Positions 45,995 to 56,128 of a stretch of DNA of 64,000 nucleotides are shown in pieces. The DNA lies in assembly GCA_030180135.1 (NCBI GenBank), contig CM058231.1, positions 24,679,034 to 24,743,033 of the forward strand. Direction: 5' to 3'. The position numbers were made by a program, and so were the translations under genes. Below the pieces are notes generated by a model. It worked only from the letters and a program-made list of their open reading frames with translations, did no database searches and was not told the DNA's origin. Numbering within the stretch: position 1 is the stretch's first letter; the number at the start of each line of letters is the position of its first letter. This DNA is from Orychophragmus violaceus. Taxonomy: Eukaryota; Streptophyta; Magnoliopsida; Brassicales; Brassicaceae.

Positions 45995-47524
45995 ATGGCA
46001 ACCCGGAATCAACCCCGCAAGAAACGAGCACAAGCTGCAAGCGCCTCACGACAATACATTCCGCCACCGGAATGGTTACACAGGGAATCAGATCCTCCAC
46101 AGCCGTATAATTTGGTTCATGCGACCATAGGACAGCCATGGCCAAGGCCAGAGAAAGTTTTGATTGAGTCTGATCGCATCTGGAGCGGTTCTATTAAGGG
46201 GATGCTAAAATCAGTTGACTTCACAGAGAGGCCGCTACACGAGTACTGGGATGAATACGATACCTTGCTGTATAATGGTTGGTGTGGTATGGAGATAGCG
46301 CCAACAAAGTTCGCTGATTACTCAACCTGCAAGAGTCTCGGAATGGACAAGAAGGTGATGGAGCTGTGCAGAGGTATTGGTCTGGGGACAATGCCAATGC
46401 AGCCTTACGATTTGTACCCAGAGCTTGTGAGGCAGTTGCTTGCCACGTGCAGGGTTGTATACCCAAACCCAGAGAGCAGGAATGCCCAAGGAGGCACCTT
46501 CACTTTTATGTGTCTCGGAGCAAGGTATCGAGTGCCCCTTCTCGATATCTGTAGGATCTACGGGTTCAGCACCACGCAGCCACGCACCGATTTATCCCTT
46601 CCGTGGGAACCACCAGAGGCTCGTGATTTCTGGGAGTACATTGGAGGTGGACAATATCACTCACGGCTTACACCAGTGATTCAGGTTAGGCATCCGGTTC
46701 TCAGATATGTCTTGCGTATCTTGGGACGCACTTTATTGTGCAAGCATGAGGCGAACAAGATGCGCAAGACCGAGATGGAGATTTTATTCAGAGGGCTGAG
46801 GGAGCAGTTCAGGGGTACTGATGTGAGGAACCCGGCTGAGAAGGTAAACCTAGGAGCTATATTTGCCCATCACCTTTGCGAGCTGCAGAAGAAGCCTTAT
46901 GAAGGCGCGCGCAAGGAGACAGTAGGGAGTCTTCTCACTCCTATTTTCAGACACTGCAGGATCCCTATGGGGGGTATAGAGTGCGTTACTGAGCGCGAGT
47001 TCTTGGATCTCAGTCACTTGCAAAGTGCTACGTGGCTGAAGGAAGGGCGAGTGTGGGTGTACTATGACCCTGAGGATACACAGTATGGCATCGATCTTCC
47101 TGCTGCCAGGTACACTCGGATCGATACCATTGATGATTTGAGCTTCCACCCTTCCGCTAGTGATCGATGTGCAGTACCTACTATGGCTCATCCGCTGGGA
47201 GAGCCTTCTGCGAGAGCTTCGTCCTCCTCTGCGCCAGCGCCTGCCCCAGTCGACGATGTAGGTCCTTTTCCCGAGCCTACGATGCCTTACGGTGCATATT
47301 CTGATGCCGAGTGGAGAGAGAGATCCGATGGCATGTTTCGAGTTGTTTGGAACTTCATGCGCACTTTCAGCTGCAGGAGGCCACCACAGGTCCATCAGCC
47401 CGTACACGTTTCTCGACGCAGACATCGATCCCCGACTCCTCCTTCCCCGACTGATACTGATCCCGCAGCTGAGGCAGCCGATGACGATGCACGGTATGGT
47501 GGGATAGATGATGAGAGCGAGTGA
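45995..47524 (+). CDS. ATHILA ORF-1-like protein of Athila C
   Basis: I start this 509-residue open frame at the ATG abutting the candidate 3' splice site (MATRNQPRKKRAQ); an in-frame ATG eight codons upstream is the alternative. The N-terminus is basic. The middle (YPELVRQLLATCRVVYPNP, TFTFMCLGARYRVPLLDIC, VRHPVLRYVLRILGRTLLC) resembles the ATHILA ORF-1 family (PF03078) from memory. The C-terminal third is Ser/Ala/Pro-rich with an acidic end. I see no clear signal peptide or membrane segment, so an envelope-like role is not supported. No stops interrupt it. The function in the family is unknown. Confidence 0.65.
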   Translation: MATRNQPRKKRAQAASASRQYIPPPEWLHRESDPPQPYNLVHATIGQPWPRPEKVLIESDRIWSGSIKGMLKSVDFTERPLHEYWDEYDTLLYNGWCGMEIAPTKFADYSTCKSLGMDKKVMELCRGIGLGTMPMQPYDLYPELVRQLLATCRVVYPNPESRNAQGGTFTFMCLGARYRVPLLDICRIYGFSTTQPRTDLSLPWEPPEARDFWEYIGGGQYHSRLTPVIQVRHPVLRYVLRILGRTLLCKHEANKMRKTEMEILFRGLREQFRGTDVRNPAEKVNLGAIFAHHLCELQKKPYEGARKETVGSLLTPIFRHCRIPMGGIECVTEREFLDLSHLQSATWLKEGRVWVYYDPEDTQYGIDLPAARYTRIDTIDDLSFHPSASDRCAVPTMAHPLGEPSARASSSSAPAPAPVDDVGPFPEPTMPYGAYSDAEWRERSDGMFRVVWNFMRTFSCRRPPQVHQPVHVSRRRHRSPTPPSPTDTDPAAEAADDDARYGGIDDESE

Positions 47525-48905
47525 GAGTGATCCCCATGTTCAGACTTTCGGTTCTGTATTCTGACTTTTTTTTTATCTTTTCTTGCACTTTTGTTTTCCA
47601 TTTATTTTTAGGATTTGCTATGTTTGGATGGTTATGCTTGATCAGACATATTTGTTGTTTCGATTTTACTCTGTTTCTAGTGTTTTCAGCTTGCAGGATT
47701 GAAAATTGACATAAACCGACGAACTAACCTGCTAACTTGCTGACTGATCCGATATGCGCATTGCAACGATCGTTGCTGCTTTGAGCAACGATCGACGCTC
47801 AACGAAAATTCACCAAGCAACGGTCGATGCACTTAGTGCAACGATCGATGCATGAGCGACAGAGGTAAAACCCGACAGAACTAAAACATCCATTAATAAT
47901 TTTTCTTTCTTTTTACCAATCCTTCGCTGGACACTACTGGGGACAGTGTGTCTTAAGTGTGGGGGAGGTGCTACTGACGTTTATCTTTCTGTTTTCTTAA
48001 GAGTCAGTCCGTTTTTCAAAATTTTTTTGTTTTATTAAGTCAAAACTGTTTAAGTAAGAAACTATGATTTTCTAAGGAGATTTACAAGACTTGCAGGAAC
48101 TTAAGTAACCATTGGGATGAAGTTGCAGGATCTATCTCTGACTATTAGAAAACCCCATCACAGATCAACCTACTGGGAACACCCATATCGCTTCAGGTAT
48201 CAGAGGATCTTTTACTGACTTCACCTTAATACTGACTTAGATTTCTCACCTAAGGGCTTGGTATACTTTATGTCGGATTCCCTGTTAGTTCTGACACAGC
48301 CTGTAAACCTGTCCTATTTAGTTCCCTTCTCCCCTTCTATAAAGTAAAAAAAAAAAAAAAAAATAATAATAAACTGAGGATGAGTTAGTAACTCCGAAGT
48401 GGTCATGGGAATGGTAGCAAACACTATTTTCTCTCATGTGATCCATGGAATGTGTCCAAAGTACACCCCATAACGGGAAGAACACTGATAAAAAAAATAA
48501 AATGATACCCAATGTGGGAAAAATCAGTTGTTAAAGAAGGAAAAGAGAAGAAAGGGACTAGAGAAAGATAGTATGGTGGTCTAGAGCTGATTAGGTAAGA
48601 ATCCATGTGCCTTTAGATCGATACTCCTTAGGTGAGACCGCACTTAAATACTTGCAGAAGTCAGTAGGGAGAATTTGAATGCTTGAATGTGATTGTGGAG
48701 TTTACCTAGGACAGTTGCTAAGTGTGGGGGAAGTACATGTTGGTCTTGATATCCTGTGATTGATTTTTTTCAGTGGTTTACTAAGGGGACTCTGAGTATT
48801 GTGGCTTCTAGGATGAAATGAGTTTCTGAAGAGTTTTCAAACCTCCTGACTACATTTAGTTCTTTGTTTTGCTTGAAGGCAAGCAAGAGCTAAGTGTGGG
48901 GGAGT
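47525..48905 (+). other. Athila C 3' noncoding region with three polypurine-like tracts
   Basis: A motif array is at 47761-47855. TAAGTGTGGGGGA occurs three times: 47954-47966, 48719-48731 and 48891-48903. The last is directly against the 3' LTR and is the likely plus-strand primer. An A18 run is at about 48344-48361. No coding sequence is supported. Confidence 0.8.
47761..47855. repeat. Array of four CGATCG motifs downstream of the ATHILA ORF
   Basis: Core spacings are about 22, 32 and 21 bp, the same two-turn/three-turn pattern as at 418-562. One core is CGGTCG. Confidence 0.8.
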
Positions 48906-50085
48906 TGATATACCATGGATTTTAGGGATTTTAACCATGGTATATGTGTCATTTATCGAGTCTTTTACTATGTTTTAGAGTCTTTTCAGGTATTTATTAG
49001 GTACAAGCACATTTGGAGCATATTTGGTGATTATAGCATTTTCTGGAGCTAATTGGAGTATTTGGCCGAGAGATCAAGTTCACTGTTGATATTTCCGAGC
49101 TGCATCGATCGTCACACTTATGGCAACGATCGTTGCACCAGCGAGATGGGCCAAACGACGGTTTAATAAAGAATGAAGAAATTGCAGTTTTGCCCAGAAG
49201 TTTCTGATATTTACAAAGAAGCCCCAATTCGTGTTTTAGGATATAAATAGAGTTTTTAAGCCATTGTTTAGGCTAAGCAGAAATAACCTAGTTCTATTCT
49301 CTTAGGAGATTTTAGGGGCTGGTTTTGTTCTCGAAAGAGACTTGATTTTGAACCCCTATTGATTATTCTGTTTTTATGATATTTGGTTTTCTACTTATGA
49401 TGTTTTCTGTTTCGATGAACATGTCTGAGTAGATCACCTGTTAGGTTGAAGGATTCTCATTAGGGATTTCAGAGAATTACAGTTCTAATTAGTTAATAAG
49501 GATTTATATCTGCCAGTTCTTTATCTAAGTTTTTCTTAATGCTTAATCTGAAGTAGCTAATCAGAATTATGATGTTAGGTTGATTAATTCAGCGGAAGTT
49601 GGTTAATTTAACTAGAAAGAACTTAGATAAGCAATTAAACTATTCGCAAACGGAAGTTTGGTCTAGGTTAATTGTGAACATATCAAACCTGGAATTAATG
49701 CTAGTTTAATCTGTTAGTTCTCGCAAACGGAAGTTTGGTTTGCTGCACTTAGACTTAGAGAATTATCGCAAAGGAATTTGGTTAATTCTATATCTGTGTT
49801 TTGAGTTCTAGAACAGTTATTGATTGGATCCTGATTGATTGATTGCTTGCGTTCCTGATTTCCTGAGAACTCCTGATACCTAACGCCTTGCTTCCTTGCT
49901 TACAAACTCACTTGATTCGCTTTGATATTTCGTTTACTGCTTTCACATCTGCTTCGCTTAATTTAATCCGAATTACTAATAATCTATTGTGTGACTGAGA
50001 GTCCTCGTGGGATTCGATACCTTATATACTACGATTGCATTAACTGTGCACTTGCAGTAGAATAGGGAAAACTATACACCTATCA
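48906..50085 (+). repeat. Athila C 3' LTR
   Basis: Same length as the 5' LTR with about three substitutions. The TATA box is at 49242-49250. Confidence 0.95.
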
Positions 50086-50090
50086 GTTAT

Positions 50091-52633
50091 TACTTCAAGT
50101 TCTACCTTATAGGTATTGGATACTGGTTGTGGCACTGATATTTGTTATAATATGCAGAGCCTAAGCAACAGTAGAACGTTGAAGGAAGGACAAGTGGAAC
50201 TGCATGTCTGGAAGGAGCTATGGATGCTGCCTCAGTAGTAGGGTTTTCACTTGTAGATGCCTTTGAGGCTTGGTTTTGTATTAAGTAATTGCTACAATGT
50301 ACCTGCTTTAAGCAGAGTTGTCTTTCATTTTCTTGTAAGAATTTGAATGTTTTTCATTTTGATAAAAGACAAGTTTTGTTCTTTTGATCTTAATGAAATA
50401 TTTATTGTAGCACCCTATTCAAGGAATGGGTTTTATATCTTAAACCAAAGAGTGCCTAAATGTAACATAAATACCGAATTGGTTTAAATCTGATGAATTA
50501 AACCTGATTTTTCTTGGCGTAAATGTTTTGGTCACATAGAGTGAGTCGGATTCAGAAATCCCATAGTTATGGACTTTTGGGCTCATTTGATTGGATATCT
50601 TATGAGACTTGAATTATGCTTACTGGACCAAAAGACAAAGGGCCCATCTTAGCCGAGCTAGAGAAAGGCCCAAAGGCTTATTGGACCTTGAACATACTCA
50701 TGTATGTGGCCCGATGAGCAGTAATGCCAGAGAAAATTTCCTGTACTTCATTATATTTACTGATTACTTCAGTGAGTATGACTGTGTTCATTTGATGAGA
50801 CATGAGTCGGAATTCTTTGAAATGGTCGAAAGAGTTCCAGAATGAGGTATAGAATCTGAGTGACAGAAGTATTGAGACTCTGGATTAGATCACGAGTGAG
50901 AATACTTAAGTCATTGATGGTGTGATCATCTGAAGGAGTGTGAAGTCGTTTCACAACTCATTTCTCCTGAAAACCTAGAGGTGTTTCTGTGAGAATGAAT
51001 CAGATCTTATTAGAAATGATTAAAGATGAGTCACACAAATCTTCCATGATATTCTTTAAGAATAACGCTCTAGAAATATCTAAGTTTACGCTGAAATAGT
51101 TCCACCAATATCAGTTGAAAGACACCACATAAATGTGGACTGGAAATGATCCAAATTCGTCTTTACTGAGTATTTGTACTTGAGCTACTTCGCTGGTTGT
51201 CCTAGGGAAACCAAGGCTTGTTACTTTTAACGTCCATTCCGAAAACGAAGTTAGGTTGTTCGGAATTCTGTTTTCTAAAAGGAAAGTTACTTTCCAAGAA
51301 GAACAGTGGGAGTAAAAGTATAACTCGAAGAAATTCGAGAAATACAGGAGGCTGCTCAACCTGTTGAGGGAGAGCAGCGGATGGATTTACAGATTTCTGT
51401 AGAATCTACACCTGTAGAGCCTGAAGTTCGCAGATCTGAATGAATCCGTCACTAATCCGAGAGTGATTTCTCGTGATTAGTTGCCATGATCTGATGATCA
51501 TTGAAAGTGACGAACCTGCGAAATTCACAGAAGCGAAAGTGAGCCCGGACTCCGAAAAATTATACTGTATGTAAGTTAGCTTCATCGATCCATTCATGGA
51601 TAGAAGCAAACATATCGGAGTTGGAATCTTCGTTCTGTTGAAGTAGTCAAGGTTTTGACTTGAACAGGAACGAGATGGAACTGTGCGTTTACTAATAGAT
51701 AAGTGGGAGCGATGTTGCATTTCTCATAGTGTATGTCGATGACATACTGATTCTCGGAAATAACGTTCCAATGCTGAAGTCTGTTAAAGACTGGCTGGGA
51801 AGTTGTTTCTCCATGATTGACATGGGTAAAGCCACGTATGTTCTTGGATTTTGGATCTAAAGATAGAGATCCAAAAGAGCTGATAGGACAAAGTCAGGAT
51901 TCTTATATTGACAAAGTCCTACACGTTTTCAGCATTCCAAGAAGGGTTTTATGCCAATGTCACATGGCATTACGTTAAGCAAGAAACAGTGTCCTACGAT
52001 AACTGCTGAGTTTGAATGCATGGATGAGATTCCATATGCGTCGGCAATTGGATCTATCATGTATGCCATGACACGTACTTGTTTTGATGTTGCTTTAATG
52101 TTAAGCAAGACAAGTAAAGACCAGTCAAATCCAGCAAAGAATCACTGGATAGACGTAATGAATATCCTCAAGTATTTGGAAAATACTTAGGATAAGTTCT
52201 TGATTTACGGAGAAAGTAAGGTGCTACAAGTCGGTAGAGTCTGAAAGGCAAGTTTCCAACAGACAAAGATGATTTCCGGTCACAGTCCGGTTATATCTTG
52301 TGTCTGTCTGGCAGTGCAAGGCACTGTTGCTGACTCCATGACTTAAGCTGAACATATCGCAGCTTGGGAAGCGGCGAAAGAGGTTGTTTGGAAAGAAGAG
52401 TTCATCACTGAACTTGATGTGATTCCCAGCATAGATGAGGCTAGCTGCACATCAGAGGTCCAAACACCTTGAGGGTAGGTATAACCTATTCCGTGAGATA
52501 AATGACAGAGGTGTTAAGTAGATCAGCAAGTTTCAACGAATGAGAACGTTGCTAATCTATTAACGAAGCCACTCCTTAGGCCTAAGCACGAGTCGCGGAC
52601 TGTAGCTGTAGGATAAGTGAAATTAAGATGTAG
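50091..52633 (+). pseudogene. Copia 3 pol, heavily decayed
   Basis: Fragments in all frames are recognisable: protease (VLDTGCG near 50118), integrase (HVCGPMSSNARENF, near 50700), reverse transcriptase (YVDDILILGNN near 51735), the block near 51951-52190 (IPYASAIGSIMYAM), and the RNase H end (TKPLLRPKHES) stopping near 52631. There are many stops and frameshifts and a deletion in the front half of reverse transcriptase. No enzyme could be made. Confidence 0.9.
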
Positions 52634-53470
52634 TCTTAATTTCAGTGGGAGTTTGTAAAGGGCTTTATTTAGTTGTTTTGAAAGGTTCATGTGAACATAA
52701 TATTTTATGTTTATGAAATTTATGATTTCTTGATTATTTTAACTGTGATATAAATAATCGTTCCAAAATGATTCATGTCATTATATATGGGCCATCGAAG
52801 TACATGAGTAGACTTGATCCTGAAACCCCATATTTAACGAAATGACATAAATCATAGTGTCCATAGTCGAAGGTTGTTGAAATTGGAACACCAACAACCA
52901 CTTGAGACTAGATTGTGTTGAGACTTATGACCAAGTTTCGAGGGGTCATAGATGCGCGGCATCAAAGTCAACACATAGGTATATGTAGGGGAGCATATGA
53001 CCGGACATGGCCCGCTGATGAGAACTCTACAAGATATTAATATCTGTGTCATAAGAGGTTCTCATATACGACTATAGAGTATAGTCCTTAGACCTGAGTT
53101 CGCATGCATGTGGCTGCACATGGAGTGATGCGCTTTGATCATTGTCTAACGCTGTTTCGTAACTGGGAGCTATAAGGACCTTGGTTGGGTGTATTGTAAA
53201 GTGTGTAGTTCATAGTGATGGAACAAGATGGGATTTGTCCCTGCCATTTAACGGAGGTAATATCTTTAGGCCAATCGGAGACTTGATAGCTGGTAAGAGA
53301 GTGGCCACTCCCAAACGGACTTGCCCAAGTCGTTTGCATTGTCAGTATCAAATCTGGTCCGATGAACATGGTCTGGCTATATAAGGATGACACGCATCTT
53401 GCCTTATGCCAGATCGAGATATTGAGACAAAAGGATTAGGGAATGTAGGATTCCAGTACAAGTGGGAGAT
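52634..53470 (+). other. Copia 3 3' noncoding region and polypurine tract
   Basis: It is very similar to the Copia 1 region (4976-5808), much more so than the pol genes are to each other. The inverted repeat GGTTGTTG...CAACAACC is at 52872-52899. AAGTGGGAGAT ends at 53470 against the LTR. Confidence 0.8.
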
Positions 53471-54118
53471 TGTTGGGAATGTCCTGAAATCTACCGTACT
53501 ATCTCTAGAAAGTATGATAAGTGTCGAGATCAGACATAAGTCATAAATACTGGGTGATCATGATGACTTGCTAGAGCCCGCTCATGATCTATAAGTTTAG
53601 GACTTATTACCAGTATTGTATGATCCCTAAGGGTCACACACCATAGCTAACGGGAAAGTTAAAATGGAATTAATACAGTAAGATGCAAGGCATTTACTGT
53701 ATTTGTACAGAGAATTGGGCCAGACAAAATACATGCTTTTGTCTGATTTGTGTCTTGGGCCCAAAAGCCTAATAGGCCATTAGTTTAATTACTTGGGCCC
53801 ATATAAGGAAGAGAACATGCGCCTAGGGCAAGACAGATGATCTCCTGCGATTTTGAGCCTTAGCCGTCCTCTCTCTCTCTGACAATTCCAGCTTGGTCTA
53901 GCAGCCTGATCCAATAGCTTGTAAGAGTGTGGATACCTAGGAGGAGCCGGTTTCTAATCAGCTCTTGCAGATCTCGATATTCCATTGATTAATCCGCTGC
54001 AATCATAAGGTAATGATCCTGATCTGTTTATTATTCAACTGCAAATCACCTAGATCCTAGATAATTATGTGCTAGGTTGTAACCTGACAGTTACACCATG
54101 AACACACATAATCCTTCA
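53471..54118 (+). repeat. Copia 3 3' LTR
   Basis: It is 648 bp with about eight differences from the 5' LTR. It is followed by CTTCT. Confidence 0.95.
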
Positions 54119-54526
54119 CTTCTGGGATCGGATCAGAATGGGATTAGACTTCTACGGGTTGGGTTCACATTTCAGTTAAACGGTCAAGTCAAATAAACAA
54201 TATAAAAATTGTAAAGGTTATATGTAGAAAATAAAAGTTACGATCATTTTTCTAAAAATAACATAAACGATGCACAAATGGTAACGGTTTGAATTCTAAC
54301 ATTATTTTTCATCTGCAACACAAATGATTATCTTCTTTCTGTAAAGTACACCTTTAAGATTATAAAAAATACTTATTTGATTAATGAGTTATTGGACATA
54401 CATAATTTAATGATCTTGTCATAATACTAATATTAAACTTACTAAAATGTATGTTAGGAAAATTTAGGAAAACATTGTTAGGATTCAAACAGCTACTGTG
54501 ATAACAAACAATTGCGTTACAGAAGA
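54119..54526. other. Unique sequence between Copia 3 and hAT
   Basis: AT-rich, with no frame or repeat that I can support. It continues the locus interrupted at 39282. Confidence 0.5.
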
Positions 54527-54534
54527 CATATGCC

Positions 54535-56120
54535 CATGGGCGGAGTTAGCTGACCCCACCGATTTTTTTAAAATATTTGTTTTTTATTTATAGAAAAAAT
54601 AAGTGACCCATTAAAAAAAAATCTGACCCCACAAAAAATAATCAAAACTAAATGTTAATAAGAAATTAAGATATAGCTAATGGGTTTAATTAAAAATTAG
54701 AGTTAATGGATTTAGCTTTTGATGTAAGCCCAATTGATTTCATAAGAAATTAATAACTTTAGTGGTTTTAGTTCAATATTTTGTTTGAGAAAACACACAA
54801 AAAAAAAAACTAAACCTAAATTAACTAACTGTTTTGCTCATCAACTTCAGTTGGTTGTTATTTCAGTTGCAAAGAAACATTTTGAGCTTGTAGATTTCTT
54901 TAATAAGATTTATGTGTTAGTGAATGTGGTTGCAGCTTCTTGCAAAAGGAAAGACAAGCTGATAGAAATTCAGCGGGATGCGATTGAAAAGGGAGTAGAG
55001 AGTGGTGAAATCAAAACAGGAAAAGGATTGAATCAAGAGTCTTCACTTCCAAGACCAGGAAATACACGTTGGGGTTCTCATTATAAAAGGTTTCTCCAGT
55101 TAGTTGAGTTGTTTTCTTCTGTTAGTAAGGTGCTTGAATACGTCGAGGATGAAGGTATAGACAATGCCCAAAGAAGTCAAGCAAATGGCCTTCTCAAATA
55201 TATCCACACTTTTTATTTTGTATTCTACCTACACTTGATGCTGCATCTTTTGGGACTCACGGAAAATTTGTCAATGGCATTACAAAGAAAAGATCAAGAC
55301 ATCCTAAATGTTGTTTCACTTGTGGAATCCACTAAGCGTCAACTACAAAAGTTCGGAAATGATGGATGAGATTCTTTCGTGAAGAGAGTTTCAAATTTTT
55401 GTGAGAAACATGACACTGAAATTCTCAATATGGAGAATGATTTCATCGATCCAAGGAAGCCACACAAAAAGACCAACATGACCAACTTGCATTACTACCG
55501 AGTCCATTGTTTTTATACTGTATTGGATATGCAGCTTCAAGAGTTTAATGACCGCTTTAACGAGGTAAACTCTAAATTACTTTTTTGTGTATCGGCTTTA
55601 AGTCCTGTTGATTCATTCCGTGAGTTTGATATAGAAAAGTTGCTGAGATTGGCTAAACTTTATCCTGAGGATTTTAGTAGTGTGGAGTGCATATCTCTTG
55701 AGCAGCAATTGAAATTTATATTGATAACTTACGAGAAGATGTATTGTTTGCTGATATGAAAAGTCTTGGAGACTTGTCGCGGGTGATGGTAGAAACCAAA
55801 AAACATCTTTTGCATCCTTTGGTTTATAAGCTTTTGAAGTTAGCTCTGACTTTGCATGTTGCTACCGCAACCGTTGAAAAATATTTTTCAGGAATGAAAG
55901 ACAGTTTTACGGAATCGCATCGGTGATCAGTTTTTAAGTGATTGTCTTATTTGTTTTATCGAAAAATATATTTGAATATGTAACAAATGAAACCGTGATA
56001 AAAAGGTTTCAAGCTATGAGTGATCGTAGAGTACATTTGTAGTTTTTTCGGTACTTTAAACAATATTTTTTGATATTTTTTTTCTGCCCCCGGTACAAAA
56101 AGTTTCTGGCTCCGCCACTG
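54535..56120 (+). mobile_element. hAT transposon, internally deleted
   Basis: The left end is CATGGGCGGAGTTAGC; the right end, read inward, is CAGTGGCGGAGCCAG, giving short imperfect inverted repeats. The 8 bp duplication CATATGCC (54527-54534 and 56121-56128) is perfect, as expected for hAT. At 1586 bp it is much shorter than autonomous relatives and lacks the start of the transposase gene. Confidence 0.9.
54785..56042 (+). pseudogene. hAT transposase fragment (TTF/zf-MYM1-like type)
   Basis: The frame holds the middle of a plant hAT transposase (NCFAHQLQLVVISVAKK, LPRPGNTRWGSHYKR) up to a TGA at 55367-55369 where Trp is expected. It continues in the same frame (SFVKRVSNFCEKHD). A frameshift near 55725 leads to the C-terminal dimerisation region (LALTLHVATATVEKYFSGMK). 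A degenerate tail ends near 56040. The N-terminal zinc finger is missing. It is not functional. Confidence 0.88.
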
Positions 56121-56128
56121 CATATGCC

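Larger units (their letters stand above)
42440..50085 (+). mobile_element. Athila C: young Athila element lacking pol
   Basis: The 1180 bp LTRs (42440-43619 and 48906-50085) differ at about three positions. They are flanked by the duplication GTTAT (42435-42439 and 50086-50090). The 5.3 kb interior has a primer site, a shortened gag-like frame, and an ATHILA ORF-1-like frame. It has no protease, reverse transcriptase, RNase H or integrase. It must therefore have been mobilised by enzymes from another copy. Confidence 0.95.
39283..54118 (+). mobile_element. Copia 3: Ty1/copia element with decayed pol, carrying Athila C
   Basis: The 648 bp LTRs (39283-39930 and 53471-54118) differ at about eight positions. 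The 5 bp duplication CTTCT (39278-39282 and 54119-54123) marks one insertion event. The LTRs are of the Copia 1 family. Gag has one stop, while pol is full of stops, frameshifts and deletions. Athila C is inserted at the end of gag. Without Athila C the element is about 7.2 kb. Confidence 0.95.

Noticed and set aside
45995..47524. Calling the ATHILA ORF an envelope gene
   Set aside because: No signal peptide or membrane segment was found, and position alone is weak evidence.
47367..47601. Antisense frames over the end of the ATHILA ORF
   Set aside because: They are shadows of the Ser/Pro/Ala-rich coding strand.
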